Shown piece by piece: positions 8,815-17,527 of a DNA stretch of 64,000 nt. The DNA lies in assembly GCA_038316435.1 (NCBI GenBank), contig JBBQAQ010000005.1:62001-126000 (forward strand). Reading direction: 5' to 3'. Position 1 is the first letter of the stretch, and each line of letters opens with the position of its first letter. Made by a program: the position numbers and the translations under genes. Under the pieces are notes generated by a model that ran no database searches, had not been told where the DNA came from, and worked only from the letters and a program-made list of their open reading frames with translations. This DNA comes from JACJXF01 sp038316435 (GTDB lineage Bacteria; Bacteroidota; Bacteroidia; Bacteroidales; GCA-2748055).

Positions 8815-9468
8815 TTAGTCTTTCTCTTTTATATCCGATTTAGACCGGAAGCTAGTTTTGTTTTCATTACCATTCCAAAGCCTGACGACATTTTTTCTGT
8901 GTGTATAAATAATAAGGAGAGCAACTACAATAGAAAAAATATTGAGCTGCAGATTTTCAGATTTAAAAACAATTATTATCCAAACAGGAAATGAAAGACC
9001 TGCAATAATCGAACCTACTGAAGAATAGCGGGTAATAAAAAAAGAAATCAGAAAAACACCAGCTGCGCATAAGGTTGCAAACGGATGAAGTGCAAGCAAA
9101 ACGCCAAATACAGTAGCTACGCCCTTTCCTCCCCTGAAACCTGCATATACAGGATATATATGACCCAAAACCGCCGCAATTCCAAGTATGATCTGTATAT
9201 TCACATATTGCGGAGTAGCAGGATCAACAAACGAGTAAAATTTAACAAGATGAATTGCTGCAAATCCCTTTAACATATCAAATACAAGCACAAATAAACC
9301 TACTGGTGCACCAAAAACTCTTATTGCATTTGAGGCTCCTGCATTACCACTGCCAAATTCACGAATATCGATCTTGTAAAATAATTTACCTACCCATATT
9401 GATGTTGGTACAGCCCCAACAAGGTAAGCTAAAATTAACATTAAGAAAAGATCAATAAAATGTTTCAT
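8815..9468 (-). CDS. plsY: Acyl-phosphate:glycerol-3-phosphate acyltransferase PlsY
   Basis: PlsY transfers an acyl group from acyl phosphate to glycerol 3-phosphate, the first step of phospholipid synthesis, in the inner membrane. The 217-residue protein has about five helices and the three family motifs: GSGNAGASNAIRVFG (motif 1), GHIYPVYAGFRGGKGVATV (motif 2) and SVGSIIAGLSFPV (motif 3). The hydrophilic C-terminus (FRSKSDIKEKD) is typical. A predicted promoter (TAACTTTG) lies about 20 bp upstream of its ATG, so it is probably a single gene, convergent with cdaA. Confidence 0.94.
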   Translation of the reverse strand: MKHFIDLFLMLILAYLVGAVPTSIWVGKLFYKIDIREFGSGNAGASNAIRVFGAPVGLFVLVFDMLKGFAAIHLVKFYSFVDPATPQYVNIQIILGIAAVLGHIYPVYAGFRGGKGVATVFGVLLALHPFATLCAAGVFLISFFITRYSSVGSIIAGLSFPVWIIIVFKSENLQLNIFSIVVALLIIYTHRKNVVRLWNGNENKTSFRSKSDIKEKD

Positions 9469-9487
9469 TCCTTAGTTTTTGAGGGAT

Positions 9488-9517
9488 CAAAGTTAAGATT
9501 TTTGCATAAATAGCAAG
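9488..9517 (-). promoter_or_regulatory. Predicted plsY promoter
   Basis: The minus strand has TAACTTTG (plus 9488-9495), an exact TAnnTTTG match 19 bp before the plsY ATG. A CTTG, one mismatch from the TTTG -33 box, lies 18 bp upstream. The CTTG is also part of the stem of the hairpin at 9514-9557. Confidence 0.45.
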
Positions 9518-9557
9518 GACTTTGTAAAAACGTTTGCAACGCTTAACAAAGTCCTTG
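9514..9557. terminator. Long hairpin between pckA and plsY
   Basis: CAAGGACTTTGT and ACAAAGTCCTTG form a perfect 12-bp stem around a 20-nt loop. The loop holds a small inner stem (CGTT-tgc-AACG). It lies 3' of pckA and 5' of plsY. There is no clear T-run on either strand, so termination is possible but not certain. Confidence 0.45.
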
Positions 9558-9579
9558 ATTATTAGTATTTAAGATGTAA

Positions 9580-9632
9580 AGCTATTTGTTTATTTCTTTT
9601 TATATCGGAATTAAAAAAGAAATAAACCAGCT
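9580..9632 (-). terminator. Hairpin directly after the pckA stop
   Basis: GTTTATTTCTTTTT (9588-9601) pairs with AAAAAGAAATAAAC (9614-9627), and flanking AGCT tetramers extend the stem. It begins 6 bp after the pckA stop codon. This AT-rich structure and the stronger hairpin at 9514-9557 together may end the pckA transcript or stabilise its 3' end. Confidence 0.45.
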
Positions 9633-9638
9633 TTTATG

Positions 9639-11228
9639 TCAAAGTTGAGGACCAGCTATCACCAAAGCTTTTCCTGCTTCCGTGTCTGTGAACTGTTGAA
9701 AGTATTTAAGGTACTTTGAAGAAAGGCTTTTGGCTTTTTCCTCCCATTCTGAAACCTGGGAATAAGTTTCCCTGGGATCAAGAATACCTTCACTTACATT
9801 ATTCAGCTTTTCAGGAATAGTTAAATTTAGAATTGGAATATTAAGTGTTTTAGCCTTGTCGATTGAACCATCTAGAATAGCATCAATTATTGCCCTTGTA
9901 TCTTTAATTGAAATACGCTTCCCTGTACCGTTCCATCCTGTGTTTACCAGATATGCTTTTGCTCCATTCTGATCCATTTTTTTAGCAAGTACTGATGCAT
10001 ACATTGTTGGATGTAAGGTCAGGAATGCTTCCCCAAAGGCAGGTGAAAATGAAGGAACGGGCTCAGTTATTCCGCGCTCGGTACCAGCTAGTTTGGAAGT
10101 ATACCCACAAAGAAAATGGTATTGTGCCTGATCTCTGTCGAGAATTGAAACCGGAGGTAGCACTCCGTAAGCATCTGCCGACAGATAAATTATTTTTGTA
10201 GCATGACCAGCTTTTGAAGGCAGAACAATTTTATTTATATGGAAAATCGGGTATGAAACTCTGGTATTTTCAGTAACTGATGAATCAGCATAATCTACAG
10301 ATCCATCAGGTAAAACAGTGACATTTTCTAGTAGTGCATTTCTTGCAATTGCATTCCAGATATCCGGTTCATTTTCCTTGCTAAGTTTAATAGTTTTAGC
10401 ATAACATCCCCCTTCCAAGTTAAATACTCCCAGATCATCCCATCCATGTTCATCATCGCCTATCAGGTAGCGTTTCGGATCGGCTGATAGTGTTGTTTTC
10501 CCGGTTCCTGACAGGCCAAAAAAGACAGCTACATCGCCCTTTTCACCTACATTGGCTGAACAATGCATTGATGCAATTCCTTTCTGTGGAAGGTAATAAT
10601 TCATCAGGGAGAAAATTCCTTTTTTCATTTCACCACCATACCATGTACCGCCAATAACAGCAATTTTCTCAGTAAGATTAAATAACACAAACACTTCAGA
10701 ATTAAGTCCATGTGCTTTCCAATCTGGATCTACTACCTTGGAGCCATTCATAACTACAAAGTCAGGTTCACCAAAATTTTCCAGTTCATATAATGTAGGC
10801 CTAATAAACATATTTGTTACAAAATGTGCCTGCCATGCAACTTCCATGATGAATCTTACTTTCATGCGAGTATTATGGTTGGTACCGCAAAAAACGTCAA
10901 CGACATAAAGCTTCTGTGAGGATAATCTATTAGTCACGAGTTTTTTGCAATCGGTAAATGCTTCCTGAGAAACAGGGCGGTTAATTACGCCATCCCACCA
11001 TAAGGTATTTTCTGTTTGGCTATCTTTAACAAAAAATTTATCCTTTGGAGATCTGCCTGTAAAAATTCCTGTTTTTACTGATACAGCCCCTGTAGAAGTT
11101 AGAGTTCCCTTTTCAAATCCTTCCAGATTTGGATCGGTCTCATGTTTAAAAAGGACTTCATATGAAGGATTATAATATAATTCTTTCACATCGTTTATTC
11201 CATAGATTCTTAAGTCTGGTAATTTCAT
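9639..11228 (-). CDS. pckA: ATP-dependent phosphoenolpyruvate carboxykinase
   Basis: PckA interconverts oxaloacetate plus ATP and phosphoenolpyruvate plus CO2 plus ADP. It can run gluconeogenically or, in fermenting Bacteroidota, as a CO2-fixing step towards succinate. The protein has the ATP-type signatures: GIFTGRSPKDKF, the HCSANVGEKGD segment, the kinase-1 P-loop GLSGTGKTT (residues 238-246), the kinase-2 motif LIGDDEHGW and NTGWNGTGKR near the C-terminus. I start at ATG 11228 (529 residues); a longer frame from TTG 11285 adds 19 residues with no family match. The next upstream gene encodes a possible PEPCK relative (DUF4914), then ppdK. Two hairpins follow the stop. Confidence 0.95.
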   Translation of the reverse strand: MKLPDLRIYGINDVKELYYNPSYEVLFKHETDPNLEGFEKGTLTSTGAVSVKTGIFTGRSPKDKFFVKDSQTENTLWWDGVINRPVSQEAFTDCKKLVTNRLSSQKLYVVDVFCGTNHNTRMKVRFIMEVAWQAHFVTNMFIRPTLYELENFGEPDFVVMNGSKVVDPDWKAHGLNSEVFVLFNLTEKIAVIGGTWYGGEMKKGIFSLMNYYLPQKGIASMHCSANVGEKGDVAVFFGLSGTGKTTLSADPKRYLIGDDEHGWDDLGVFNLEGGCYAKTIKLSKENEPDIWNAIARNALLENVTVLPDGSVDYADSSVTENTRVSYPIFHINKIVLPSKAGHATKIIYLSADAYGVLPPVSILDRDQAQYHFLCGYTSKLAGTERGITEPVPSFSPAFGEAFLTLHPTMYASVLAKKMDQNGAKAYLVNTGWNGTGKRISIKDTRAIIDAILDGSIDKAKTLNIPILNLTIPEKLNNVSEGILDPRETYSQVSEWEEKAKSLSSKYLKYFQQFTDTEAGKALVIAGPQL

Positions 11229-11349
11229 TGCAATTATTTTATATAATAGATTGTCAAAGCCTGCATGTGCATAATTTTGAGGCAATTGTATTTGCGCATT
11301 CCTAAGAATAAAGTCCTCATCTTTTTTAAAAACTCAATTATCGTTAAGA

Positions 11350-11357
11350 CAAATATA
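11350..11357 (-). promoter_or_regulatory. Predicted pckA promoter, -7 element TATATTTG
   Basis: An exact TAnnTTTG (TATATTTG) on the minus strand lies about 120 bp upstream of the chosen pckA start, implying a leader of about 115 nt. No -33 TTTG is visible. The leader could hold regulation but no specific fold was recognised. Confidence 0.35.
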
Positions 11358-11491
11358 TATTATTTATTGATAATGCCTTTTACTAAACTTAGGTTGAAAT
11401 AATTACAGCCATATAAATTTTCTTTTCGTTAATCGTACAAAAATCGACTGAAGTCACTACATTTTGAATTCATCAAAGTATTAAAGCAAAA

Positions 11492-13441
11492 CTAATTCCC
11501 ATTAAGGTCTTCAATTTGTTCGTAATCCTGTATTGTTAAAAAAGAATATTGGTAGCTCATTGGTATAATGGAATTATAATCGGCAACAGTTGCGCCAGAT
11601 AAACAAGCATCAATAAGCTTTCTACCAGTAAGGGATAATTCTGGTGACAAGTATTTAGGCAATTCCTTTTTAAAGAAATTATATAAAATTTGTGAACCTG
11701 CATCATATCCTTCAATTCCAACTTCATTTTGCTTATGAACCTGTAGAAACCGGGATGGTATTTTTGCTCCTTCGATTGTAAGGTAATTTAATTCATAACC
11801 TAGTAGCGGACATCTTGCATCCTGATATTGATCACTTCGTAATTTAGCATTTCCTCTTCTAGTAAGATATTCTCGCATTAATAACTGAGGTTTGAAGCCA
11901 ACCTTCCAAACACCAATATGCTGGTTAGGAACTAAAGTATATCTCATTCTTGGGGTTTGAATTATCTGTTCCAGCAGCATATTTGCGTGTGGCACCATTT
12001 TCCCGGTAGCAAATGGCCAATAAGAACCAACCCCTTCCGATTCCATTCCTTCGCCACTAATAATGCTTGGATTAGCATAGCCCCTGGGTGAAACAAGTCG
12101 CCACAACCAAGCCAGTGAAGGAGGCAAAATATGAAACAAACCAATTATTCCATAATTAGGACTGTCGCAAGAGCTAGGAGGAGTGCGAACTCCAAAACTT
12201 CTAACATCAATAGTTACAGGCTTATTAATAACTCCCGGTACAATGTCTCTTGGTAAGATCACTCTGGGGTTAGGACAGGTTTTTCCGGGCGAATCTTCAA
12301 TATGATCCCAAATAAGTGCAGTACAACCAGGGTTTGATTTAATATTCAGAAACAATAATGGCCTTTCAGGTTTAATTGTAATTTTTTCAAGGAATGGGTC
12401 ATCTCCATAATCATTAATACTATCAACTCTTATAAACCAGGAATTCTCGGCATCCAGAACAGAAAGTTTTCCGTTATCTTTCTGTACAGAAGGATGGCAT
12501 AGTGCCATATCATCAGTTACCGGATTGAAAGAACAGAATAAGGGGAGATTGATATATCTATTTTCACTTGTTATAATGTTTTGTCCAATTAAAATTTGTC
12601 CTGTAGGTTCCCTTACGATATGCTGATGCATTTCACTTTTTCCTCCACCACTTGCTCCTTCATGCATAAATGTTGTGATATTGTCATAGGGGCTTACAAC
12701 CTGAACAGTAGAACAATGCGCAGTAATCCAGCCTTCTTTCTCACCCTTTGATAATAATGCACCATAGAGCCCTTTTTTCGCACTAGGTCCGGGATAAAGA
12801 TTATATGCATAAATTTCATGCAATTTTTCCAATCTGTTGTGCACAACTACTTGCTTGCCTTTAAAATGAGTGTGGCGAAACGTAGGTGCAACATAGATGA
12901 CAGTATCAATAGTAGCATTTTCAATTAGATCATTTACAGGGACAATGGCTTGCAACATCGCTAATCCCATCGCAAAAAACCCAGCATTTGCCGGAACAAT
13001 TGCTAAGCCAGAAACGCCAATTTTATCTCTTCCTGCAAAATAGAAAAAGCACGCCAACTCCTGATCCTTTAACCAATCAAAAGTTTCTGTTTTAAGGGAT
13101 TGAAAATCATAACCAAAGCTATCTTTAAATCTCTTTTTATCAGTTGGTAACTCATCAGCTATGAACATGGTATCCGGGTCACGACGACGCATATACGGTT
13201 CAACATAATTAGCTGATATACCATTGGTTACTTTGTGTACAATTGCTTCAGTAATTTCCCCTTTCCCAGGGATATCATATTTAACTTCAAATTCATTCGC
13301 ACCTAATCCACCCACAGCTGCAATTGCCAAATGTTCGACGGAATCGAAAATGCTAAATTTTTTACACGTGGTTAGCAGTGTTAATGCGCCTTCAGGTATC
13401 GTTATTTTCTTCTGTTCAAGAACTTTTAAGAAGTCTTTCAT
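11492..13441 (-). CDS. DUF4914-type protein, probable remote PEPCK relative with intact P-loop
   Basis: This 649-residue cytoplasmic protein resembles Bacteroidota proteins annotated DUF4914, of unknown function. It contains a complete Walker A loop GASGGGKS (residues 262-269). The approach to that loop parallels ATP-PEPCK: AHCSTVQV then GASGGGKSEM here, against MHCSANVG then GLSGTGKTTL in the adjacent PckA, with nearly equal spacing. It also has an arginine-rich N-terminal segment YMRRRDPDTMFIAD. This suggests a nucleotide-binding PEPCK-like fold with a different substrate or a kinase activity; no reaction can be assigned. It has its own predicted promoter behind the ppdK terminator and lies upstream of pckA, in a PEP-metabolism neighbourhood. 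Family recognition is from memory. Confidence 0.7.
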   Translation of the reverse strand: MKDFLKVLEQKKITIPEGALTLLTTCKKFSIFDSVEHLAIAAVGGLGANEFEVKYDIPGKGEITEAIVHKVTNGISANYVEPYMRRRDPDTMFIADELPTDKKRFKDSFGYDFQSLKTETFDWLKDQELACFFYFAGRDKIGVSGLAIVPANAGFFAMGLAMLQAIVPVNDLIENATIDTVIYVAPTFRHTHFKGKQVVVHNRLEKLHEIYAYNLYPGPSAKKGLYGALLSKGEKEGWITAHCSTVQVVSPYDNITTFMHEGASGGGKSEMHQHIVREPTGQILIGQNIITSENRYINLPLFCSFNPVTDDMALCHPSVQKDNGKLSVLDAENSWFIRVDSINDYGDDPFLEKITIKPERPLLFLNIKSNPGCTALIWDHIEDSPGKTCPNPRVILPRDIVPGVINKPVTIDVRSFGVRTPPSSCDSPNYGIIGLFHILPPSLAWLWRLVSPRGYANPSIISGEGMESEGVGSYWPFATGKMVPHANMLLEQIIQTPRMRYTLVPNQHIGVWKVGFKPQLLMREYLTRRGNAKLRSDQYQDARCPLLGYELNYLTIEGAKIPSRFLQVHKQNEVGIEGYDAGSQILYNFFKKELPKYLSPELSLTGRKLIDACLSGATVADYNSIIPMSYQYSFLTIQDYEQIEDLNGN

Positions 13442-13525
13442 TTTTTTTATTTGGGAGATATAGTGTTAACATAAAAACTGGCTTAAAAAATCTGCCACTT
13501 AAATTTTTATGTTATTTATTTCACA

Positions 13526-13533
13526 CAAATATA
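13526..13533 (-). promoter_or_regulatory. Predicted promoter of the DUF4914 gene, TATATTTG
   Basis: An exact TAnnTTTG lies on the minus strand 85 bp upstream of the DUF4914 ATG and just after the ppdK terminator. A TATG sits 19 bp further upstream where TTTG is expected. The position between a terminator and a gene makes it credible. Confidence 0.45.
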
Positions 13534-13554
13534 ATGAATTTATGTTAAACGACA

Positions 13555-13587
13555 TAAAAAAGGCGGTGAATTAGAAAATTCACCGCC
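13555..13587 (-). terminator. Rho-independent terminator of ppdK
   Basis: On the minus strand a perfect 11-bp stem (GGCGGTGAATT / AATTCACCGCC) with a 4-nt loop is followed by six Ts. It starts about 50 bp after the ppdK stop and before the DUF4914 promoter. This is one of the clearest intrinsic terminators in the window. Confidence 0.9.
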
Positions 13588-13637
13588 AATTATTTCAGAT
13601 TTGATTTCGTCACATTTTCATGTGAATCGCCTCATGA

Positions 13638-16364
13638 TTATTTATTATTAATCGCAGCCTGAGCAGCAGCCAATCTTGCGATTGGTACACGGAATGGCGA
13701 GCAGCTAACATAGTTCATTCCTACCATATGGCAGAACTCAACTGAACTAGGCTCACCTCCATGTTCGCCACAGATACCCACTTTTAATTTGGGATTTACG
13801 CTACGGCCTTTTTTAGTTGCCATTTCAACGAGCTGACCAACACCTTCGCGATCGAGAATCTGGAAAGGATCGTTTTTCAGAAGTCCTTTTTGCAGATAAA
13901 CTGGAAGGAATTTTCCTGCATCATCTCTGGAATAACCAAAAGTCATCTGAGTAAGGTCATTTGTACCGAAAGAGAAGAATTCAGCTTTTCCTGCGATCAA
14001 ATCAGCAGTTAAGGCAGCTCTTGGAATTTCGATCATTGTACCAACCAGATATTCAACTTTTTGTCCGGTTTCAGCAAAAACTTTTTCAGCAGTTTCTCTG
14101 ATGATTTTTTCCTGAAGTTCGTATTCCTTAAGTGTTCCGATAAGTGGAACCATGATTTCAGGAATAGTTTCGATACCTTTTTTCTTAAGGTTGATAGCAG
14201 CTTCGATAATTGCTCTTGCCTGCATCTCGGTGATTTCAGGATATGTATTTCCTAAACGGCAACCTCTGTGTCCAAGCATTGGGTTAAATTCAGCAAGGTC
14301 ATCAACTTTTTGCTTCACTTCTTCAACCGTAATACCGAGTTCTTTGGCCATTATTTTCTGATTTTCTTCTTCGTGAGGAACAAACTCATGAAGTGGTGGA
14401 TCAAGCAAGCGAACAGTAACTGGTAAGCCTTTCATAGCTTCGAAGATACCTTCAAAGTCGGCTCTTTGAATTGGAAGAAGTTTAACAAGTGCTTTTCTTC
14501 TACCTGCTTCATCAGATGCAAGAATCATTTCACGCATTGGTTTAATCCTGTCGCCTTCAAAGAACATGTGTTCTGTGCGGCAAAGGCCAATTCCCTGAGC
14601 ACCAAAGCCTCTTGCAACAATTGAATCGTGGGGAGTATCAGCATTTGTACGAACTTTCATAGTAGCATACTTATCAGCTAATATCATCAGTTCGCCGAAA
14701 TCTCCAGACATTTCAGGATCGATAGTCGCAATTTTACCTTCATAAACTTCACCTGTTGAACCGTTTAAGGAAATCCAGTCGCCTTCTTTAAGTGTTTTAC
14801 CATCACAAACCATTGTTCTGGTTTTGTAATTGATTTTTACAGCTCCTGCTCCTGAAACACAGCATTTTCCCATCCCTCTTGCAACTACTGCTGCATGAGA
14901 TGTCATACCACCTCTTGCGGTAAGAATACCTTGTGCAAGGTTCATTCCTTTTAAATCTTCAGGGGATGTTTCGATACGCACAAGTACAACTTTTTCACCT
15001 TTTGAAGAGAAGTTTTCAACTTCATCGGCAAAGAAAACAATTTTACCTGTTGCGGCACCTGGAGAAGCAGGCAATCCTTTAGCCAAAACTGTAGCATTTT
15101 TGATGGCTGATTCTTCGAAAACCGGGTGAAGTAATTCATCAAGTTTACCAGCTTCGCAACGATTGAGAGCTTTTTTCTCATCAATGATGCCATCTCTGAG
15201 CATATCCATTGCAATTTTTACCATTGCAGCTCCGGTACGTTTTCCATTGCGGGTTTGAAGAAGCCAAAGCATACCATCCTGCATGGTAAACTCCATATCC
15301 TGCATGTCGCTGTAATGTACTTCAAGTTTATGTTGTGTTTCAAAAAGTTCTTTATATACATCAGGCATTATCTCTTCGAGTGAAGGGAATTTCGATGCTC
15401 TTTCACTTTCAGAAACCATTGCTAATGCGGCCCAACGAAGTGAACCTTCTTTTGTAATTTGCTGAGGAGTTCTGATACCAGCAACAACATCTTCACCCTG
15501 TGCATTAATAAGGTATTCGCCGTTGAAAATATTTTCTCCGGTTGATGCATCTCTGGAAAAGCAAACACCTGTACCTGAAGCATTTCCCATGTTTCCAAAA
15601 ACCATGGCTTGAACAGTTACAGCGGTTCCCCATTCCTCGGGAATATTATTCAATGAGCGATAGTAAATAGCTCTTTCATTCATCCAACTGTCAAAAACTG
15701 CACAAACAGCACCCCATAATTGTTCCCATGGATTTGATGGGAAGTCTTTTCCTGTTTGCTTTTTAACTGCAGCTTTGAATAATTTTACAAGTTCTTTTAG
15801 ATCATCAACAGACAGGTCCGTGTCGTCTTCAACACCTTTCTGCTCTTTCATGTGATCAATAATTTCTTCAAAAGGATCCGGATCTTCTTTGGATACCGGT
15901 TTCATTCCCAATACAACATCTCCATACATTTGTACAAATCGTCTGTACGAATCCCATGCAAAACGTCCGTTTCCTGTTTTCAGAACAAGACCCTCAACAG
16001 CATCATCATTCATCCCAAGGTTAAGAACTGTATCCATCATACCTGGCATAGAAGCACGAGCTCCGGAGCGAACAGAAACAAGGCAGGGATTTTCGTTGCT
16101 GCCGAATTTTGTACCCATGATGCTTTCAATATTTCTAACAGCTGCTTCAACTTCAGCTTTGATCAGTTCAACAACTTTAGTCTGACCAAGTTTGTTATAT
16201 TCTGCACAAACTTCAGTGGTAATTGTAAATCCCGGAGGAACCGGAACGCCAATAAGGTTCATTTCAGCAAGATTTGCACCTTTACCACCAAGCAGATTCT
16301 TCATGTCAGCTTTACCTTCAGCTTTCTTGTTTCCAAAGGTATAGACGCGTTTCACTTGTGACAT
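13638..16364 (-). CDS. ppdK: Pyruvate, phosphate dikinase
   Basis: PPDK reversibly converts pyruvate, ATP and phosphate to phosphoenolpyruvate, AMP and pyrophosphate. The 908-residue protein matches the full-length family: N-terminal ATP-grasp domain (GGKGANLAEM near residue 27; SVRSGARASMPGMMDTVLNL near 97-116), central phosphohistidine domain with TARGGMTSHAAVVARGMGK (catalytic His about 490) and a C-terminal PEP-binding TIM barrel with EIPRAALTAD, FFSFGTNDLTQMT and VGICGEHGGEP. A good ribosome-binding site (AGAAAGGA) precedes the ATG. The gene has its own promoter and terminator. With pckA and pyk in the same region it offers alternative, energetically different routes around PEP and pyruvate. 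Confidence 0.97.
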   Translation of the reverse strand: MSQVKRVYTFGNKKAEGKADMKNLLGGKGANLAEMNLIGVPVPPGFTITTEVCAEYNKLGQTKVVELIKAEVEAAVRNIESIMGTKFGSNENPCLVSVRSGARASMPGMMDTVLNLGMNDDAVEGLVLKTGNGRFAWDSYRRFVQMYGDVVLGMKPVSKEDPDPFEEIIDHMKEQKGVEDDTDLSVDDLKELVKLFKAAVKKQTGKDFPSNPWEQLWGAVCAVFDSWMNERAIYYRSLNNIPEEWGTAVTVQAMVFGNMGNASGTGVCFSRDASTGENIFNGEYLINAQGEDVVAGIRTPQQITKEGSLRWAALAMVSESERASKFPSLEEIMPDVYKELFETQHKLEVHYSDMQDMEFTMQDGMLWLLQTRNGKRTGAAMVKIAMDMLRDGIIDEKKALNRCEAGKLDELLHPVFEESAIKNATVLAKGLPASPGAATGKIVFFADEVENFSSKGEKVVLVRIETSPEDLKGMNLAQGILTARGGMTSHAAVVARGMGKCCVSGAGAVKINYKTRTMVCDGKTLKEGDWISLNGSTGEVYEGKIATIDPEMSGDFGELMILADKYATMKVRTNADTPHDSIVARGFGAQGIGLCRTEHMFFEGDRIKPMREMILASDEAGRRKALVKLLPIQRADFEGIFEAMKGLPVTVRLLDPPLHEFVPHEEENQKIMAKELGITVEEVKQKVDDLAEFNPMLGHRGCRLGNTYPEITEMQARAIIEAAINLKKKGIETIPEIMVPLIGTLKEYELQEKIIRETAEKVFAETGQKVEYLVGTMIEIPRAALTADLIAGKAEFFSFGTNDLTQMTFGYSRDDAGKFLPVYLQKGLLKNDPFQILDREGVGQLVEMATKKGRSVNPKLKVGICGEHGGEPSSVEFCHMVGMNYVSCSPFRVPIARLAAAQAAINNK

Positions 16365-16422
16365 TTTTTTATCCTTTCTTTTGAGTTAATTATAAAAACA
16401 AGCCTAATTTTTTTTAAGAGAA

Positions 16423-16430
16423 CAAAGGTA
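16423..16430 (-). promoter_or_regulatory. Predicted ppdK promoter, TACCTTTG
   Basis: An exact TAnnTTTG match on the minus strand lies about 60 bp upstream of the ppdK ATG. No -33 TTTG at standard spacing is seen. Confidence 0.5.
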
Positions 16431-16483
16431 TTCAAAAATTCCTTAAAATAATTCTAAATTAGTTTTTGTTATATAGTCAAAAA

Positions 16484-17386
16484 TCAATGCGACCGTGGAT
16501 GATAACTTATAATGGTATTCCGCAAGTACTCCCTGTCCAGATGAGTATAGATCTCAGTTGTAAGAATGCTTTCGTGCCCAAGCATCTCCTGAACTGCCCG
16601 AAGATCAGCTCCTCCCTCGATAAGATGGGTAGCGAATGAATGCCTGAAAGTATGCGGACTTACATGTTTTTTAAGTCCAGTATTTTTAGCAAGAGTTTTA
16701 ATTATTGTAAAAATCATAACCCGGGTAAGCTTTTTTCCGCGCCGGTTTAGAAAAAGAATATCCTGGCTGTCTTTTTGAATTGTATCGAGGGAGTTTCTGT
16801 ATGGCATATACTTATTGATTTCGCGAATAGCCTTCCCCCCAATTGGAACGAGCCTTTCCTTATTACCTTTTCCAATTACTCTGATAAAACCTTTATCGAG
16901 ATAAATATTTGAAATCTTTAGATCAGTTAGTTCACTTACACGAAGACCACAACTGTACAATACCTCGATAATCGCAAGATTACGATGTCCCTCAGGTTTA
17001 CTTAGATCGATGCCTGAAAGCAAGGAGTCAATTTCCTCAATACTAAGCACATCAGGCAGTTTACGTCCAATCTTAGGTGTTTCAAGGAGTTCTGTCGGAT
17101 CGCTAGAAATTTTTTCTTCAATTAGTAGAAAATGGTAAAATGCTTTTATGCCCGAAACAACTCTGGCTTGTGTTCTGGCACTTGCCCCGAGTTCATTTAT
17201 CCATTCCAAAAGTCCGGTAAGATGATCAGGGTTTATTTGTTCAGGGTTAAGATCAAGTGATTTGAACTCCAGATATTGAATAAGTTTGGAAATATCAGCA
17301 GTATAAGCCTCTACCGAGTTTTTGGATAAGGACTTTTCAAGTTTCAGGAAAATTCTGAAATCCTTCAGATAATCGCTCCATTCCAT
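16484..17386 (-). CDS. xerD: Tyrosine site-specific recombinase XerD
   Basis: XerD works with XerC at dif to resolve chromosome dimers. The 300-residue protein has an N-terminal SAM-like core-binding domain (about 1-90) and a C-terminal catalytic domain with all expected residues: R149 in SCGLRVSEL, K173 in VIGKGNKERLVP, H245-x-x-R248 in SPHTFRHSFATH, H271 in MLGHESILTT and the nucleophile Y280 in EIYTHL. Length and motifs fit housekeeping XerD rather than a phage or integron integrase, and no attachment site or mobile cargo flanks it. It is divergent from pyk across about 140 bp. Confidence 0.92.
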   Translation of the reverse strand: MEWSDYLKDFRIFLKLEKSLSKNSVEAYTADISKLIQYLEFKSLDLNPEQINPDHLTGLLEWINELGASARTQARVVSGIKAFYHFLLIEEKISSDPTELLETPKIGRKLPDVLSIEEIDSLLSGIDLSKPEGHRNLAIIEVLYSCGLRVSELTDLKISNIYLDKGFIRVIGKGNKERLVPIGGKAIREINKYMPYRNSLDTIQKDSQDILFLNRRGKKLTRVMIFTIIKTLAKNTGLKKHVSPHTFRHSFATHLIEGGADLRAVQEMLGHESILTTEIYTHLDREYLRNTIISYHPRSH

Positions 17387-17436
17387 ATTATCAGAAACTT
17401 TTTTTTGTTAGGGAAAAGACTTAAACTTGTTTTGAA

Positions 17437-17444
17437 TATATTTG
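17437..17444 (+). promoter_or_regulatory. Predicted pyk promoter, TATATTTG
   Basis: An exact TAnnTTTG lies 83 bp before the chosen pyk ATG at 17528. An in-frame TTG at 17405 would fall upstream of this element, which supports the downstream start. Confidence 0.45.
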
Positions 17445-17527
17445 CAGCTTTTTTATTGAAATCATTTTCACAATTATTAGTCCCCGTAAACTTAAGATAT
17501 TATTCAGAATTTCAACATATTATCAAA

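Noticed and set aside
11229..11285. TTG start giving PckA 19 extra residues
   Set aside because: The extra residues do not resemble the family; ATG 11228 gives the normal N-terminus.
14061..16361. Several open frames on the plus strand opposite ppdK
   Set aside because: They have no recognisable domains, follow the codon structure of the well-conserved ppdK on the other strand, and lack promoters or ribosome-binding sites.
16484..17386. XerD-like recombinase as a mobile-element integrase
   Set aside because: Length, residues and setting fit housekeeping XerD; there is no attachment site, repeat or mobile cargo nearby.
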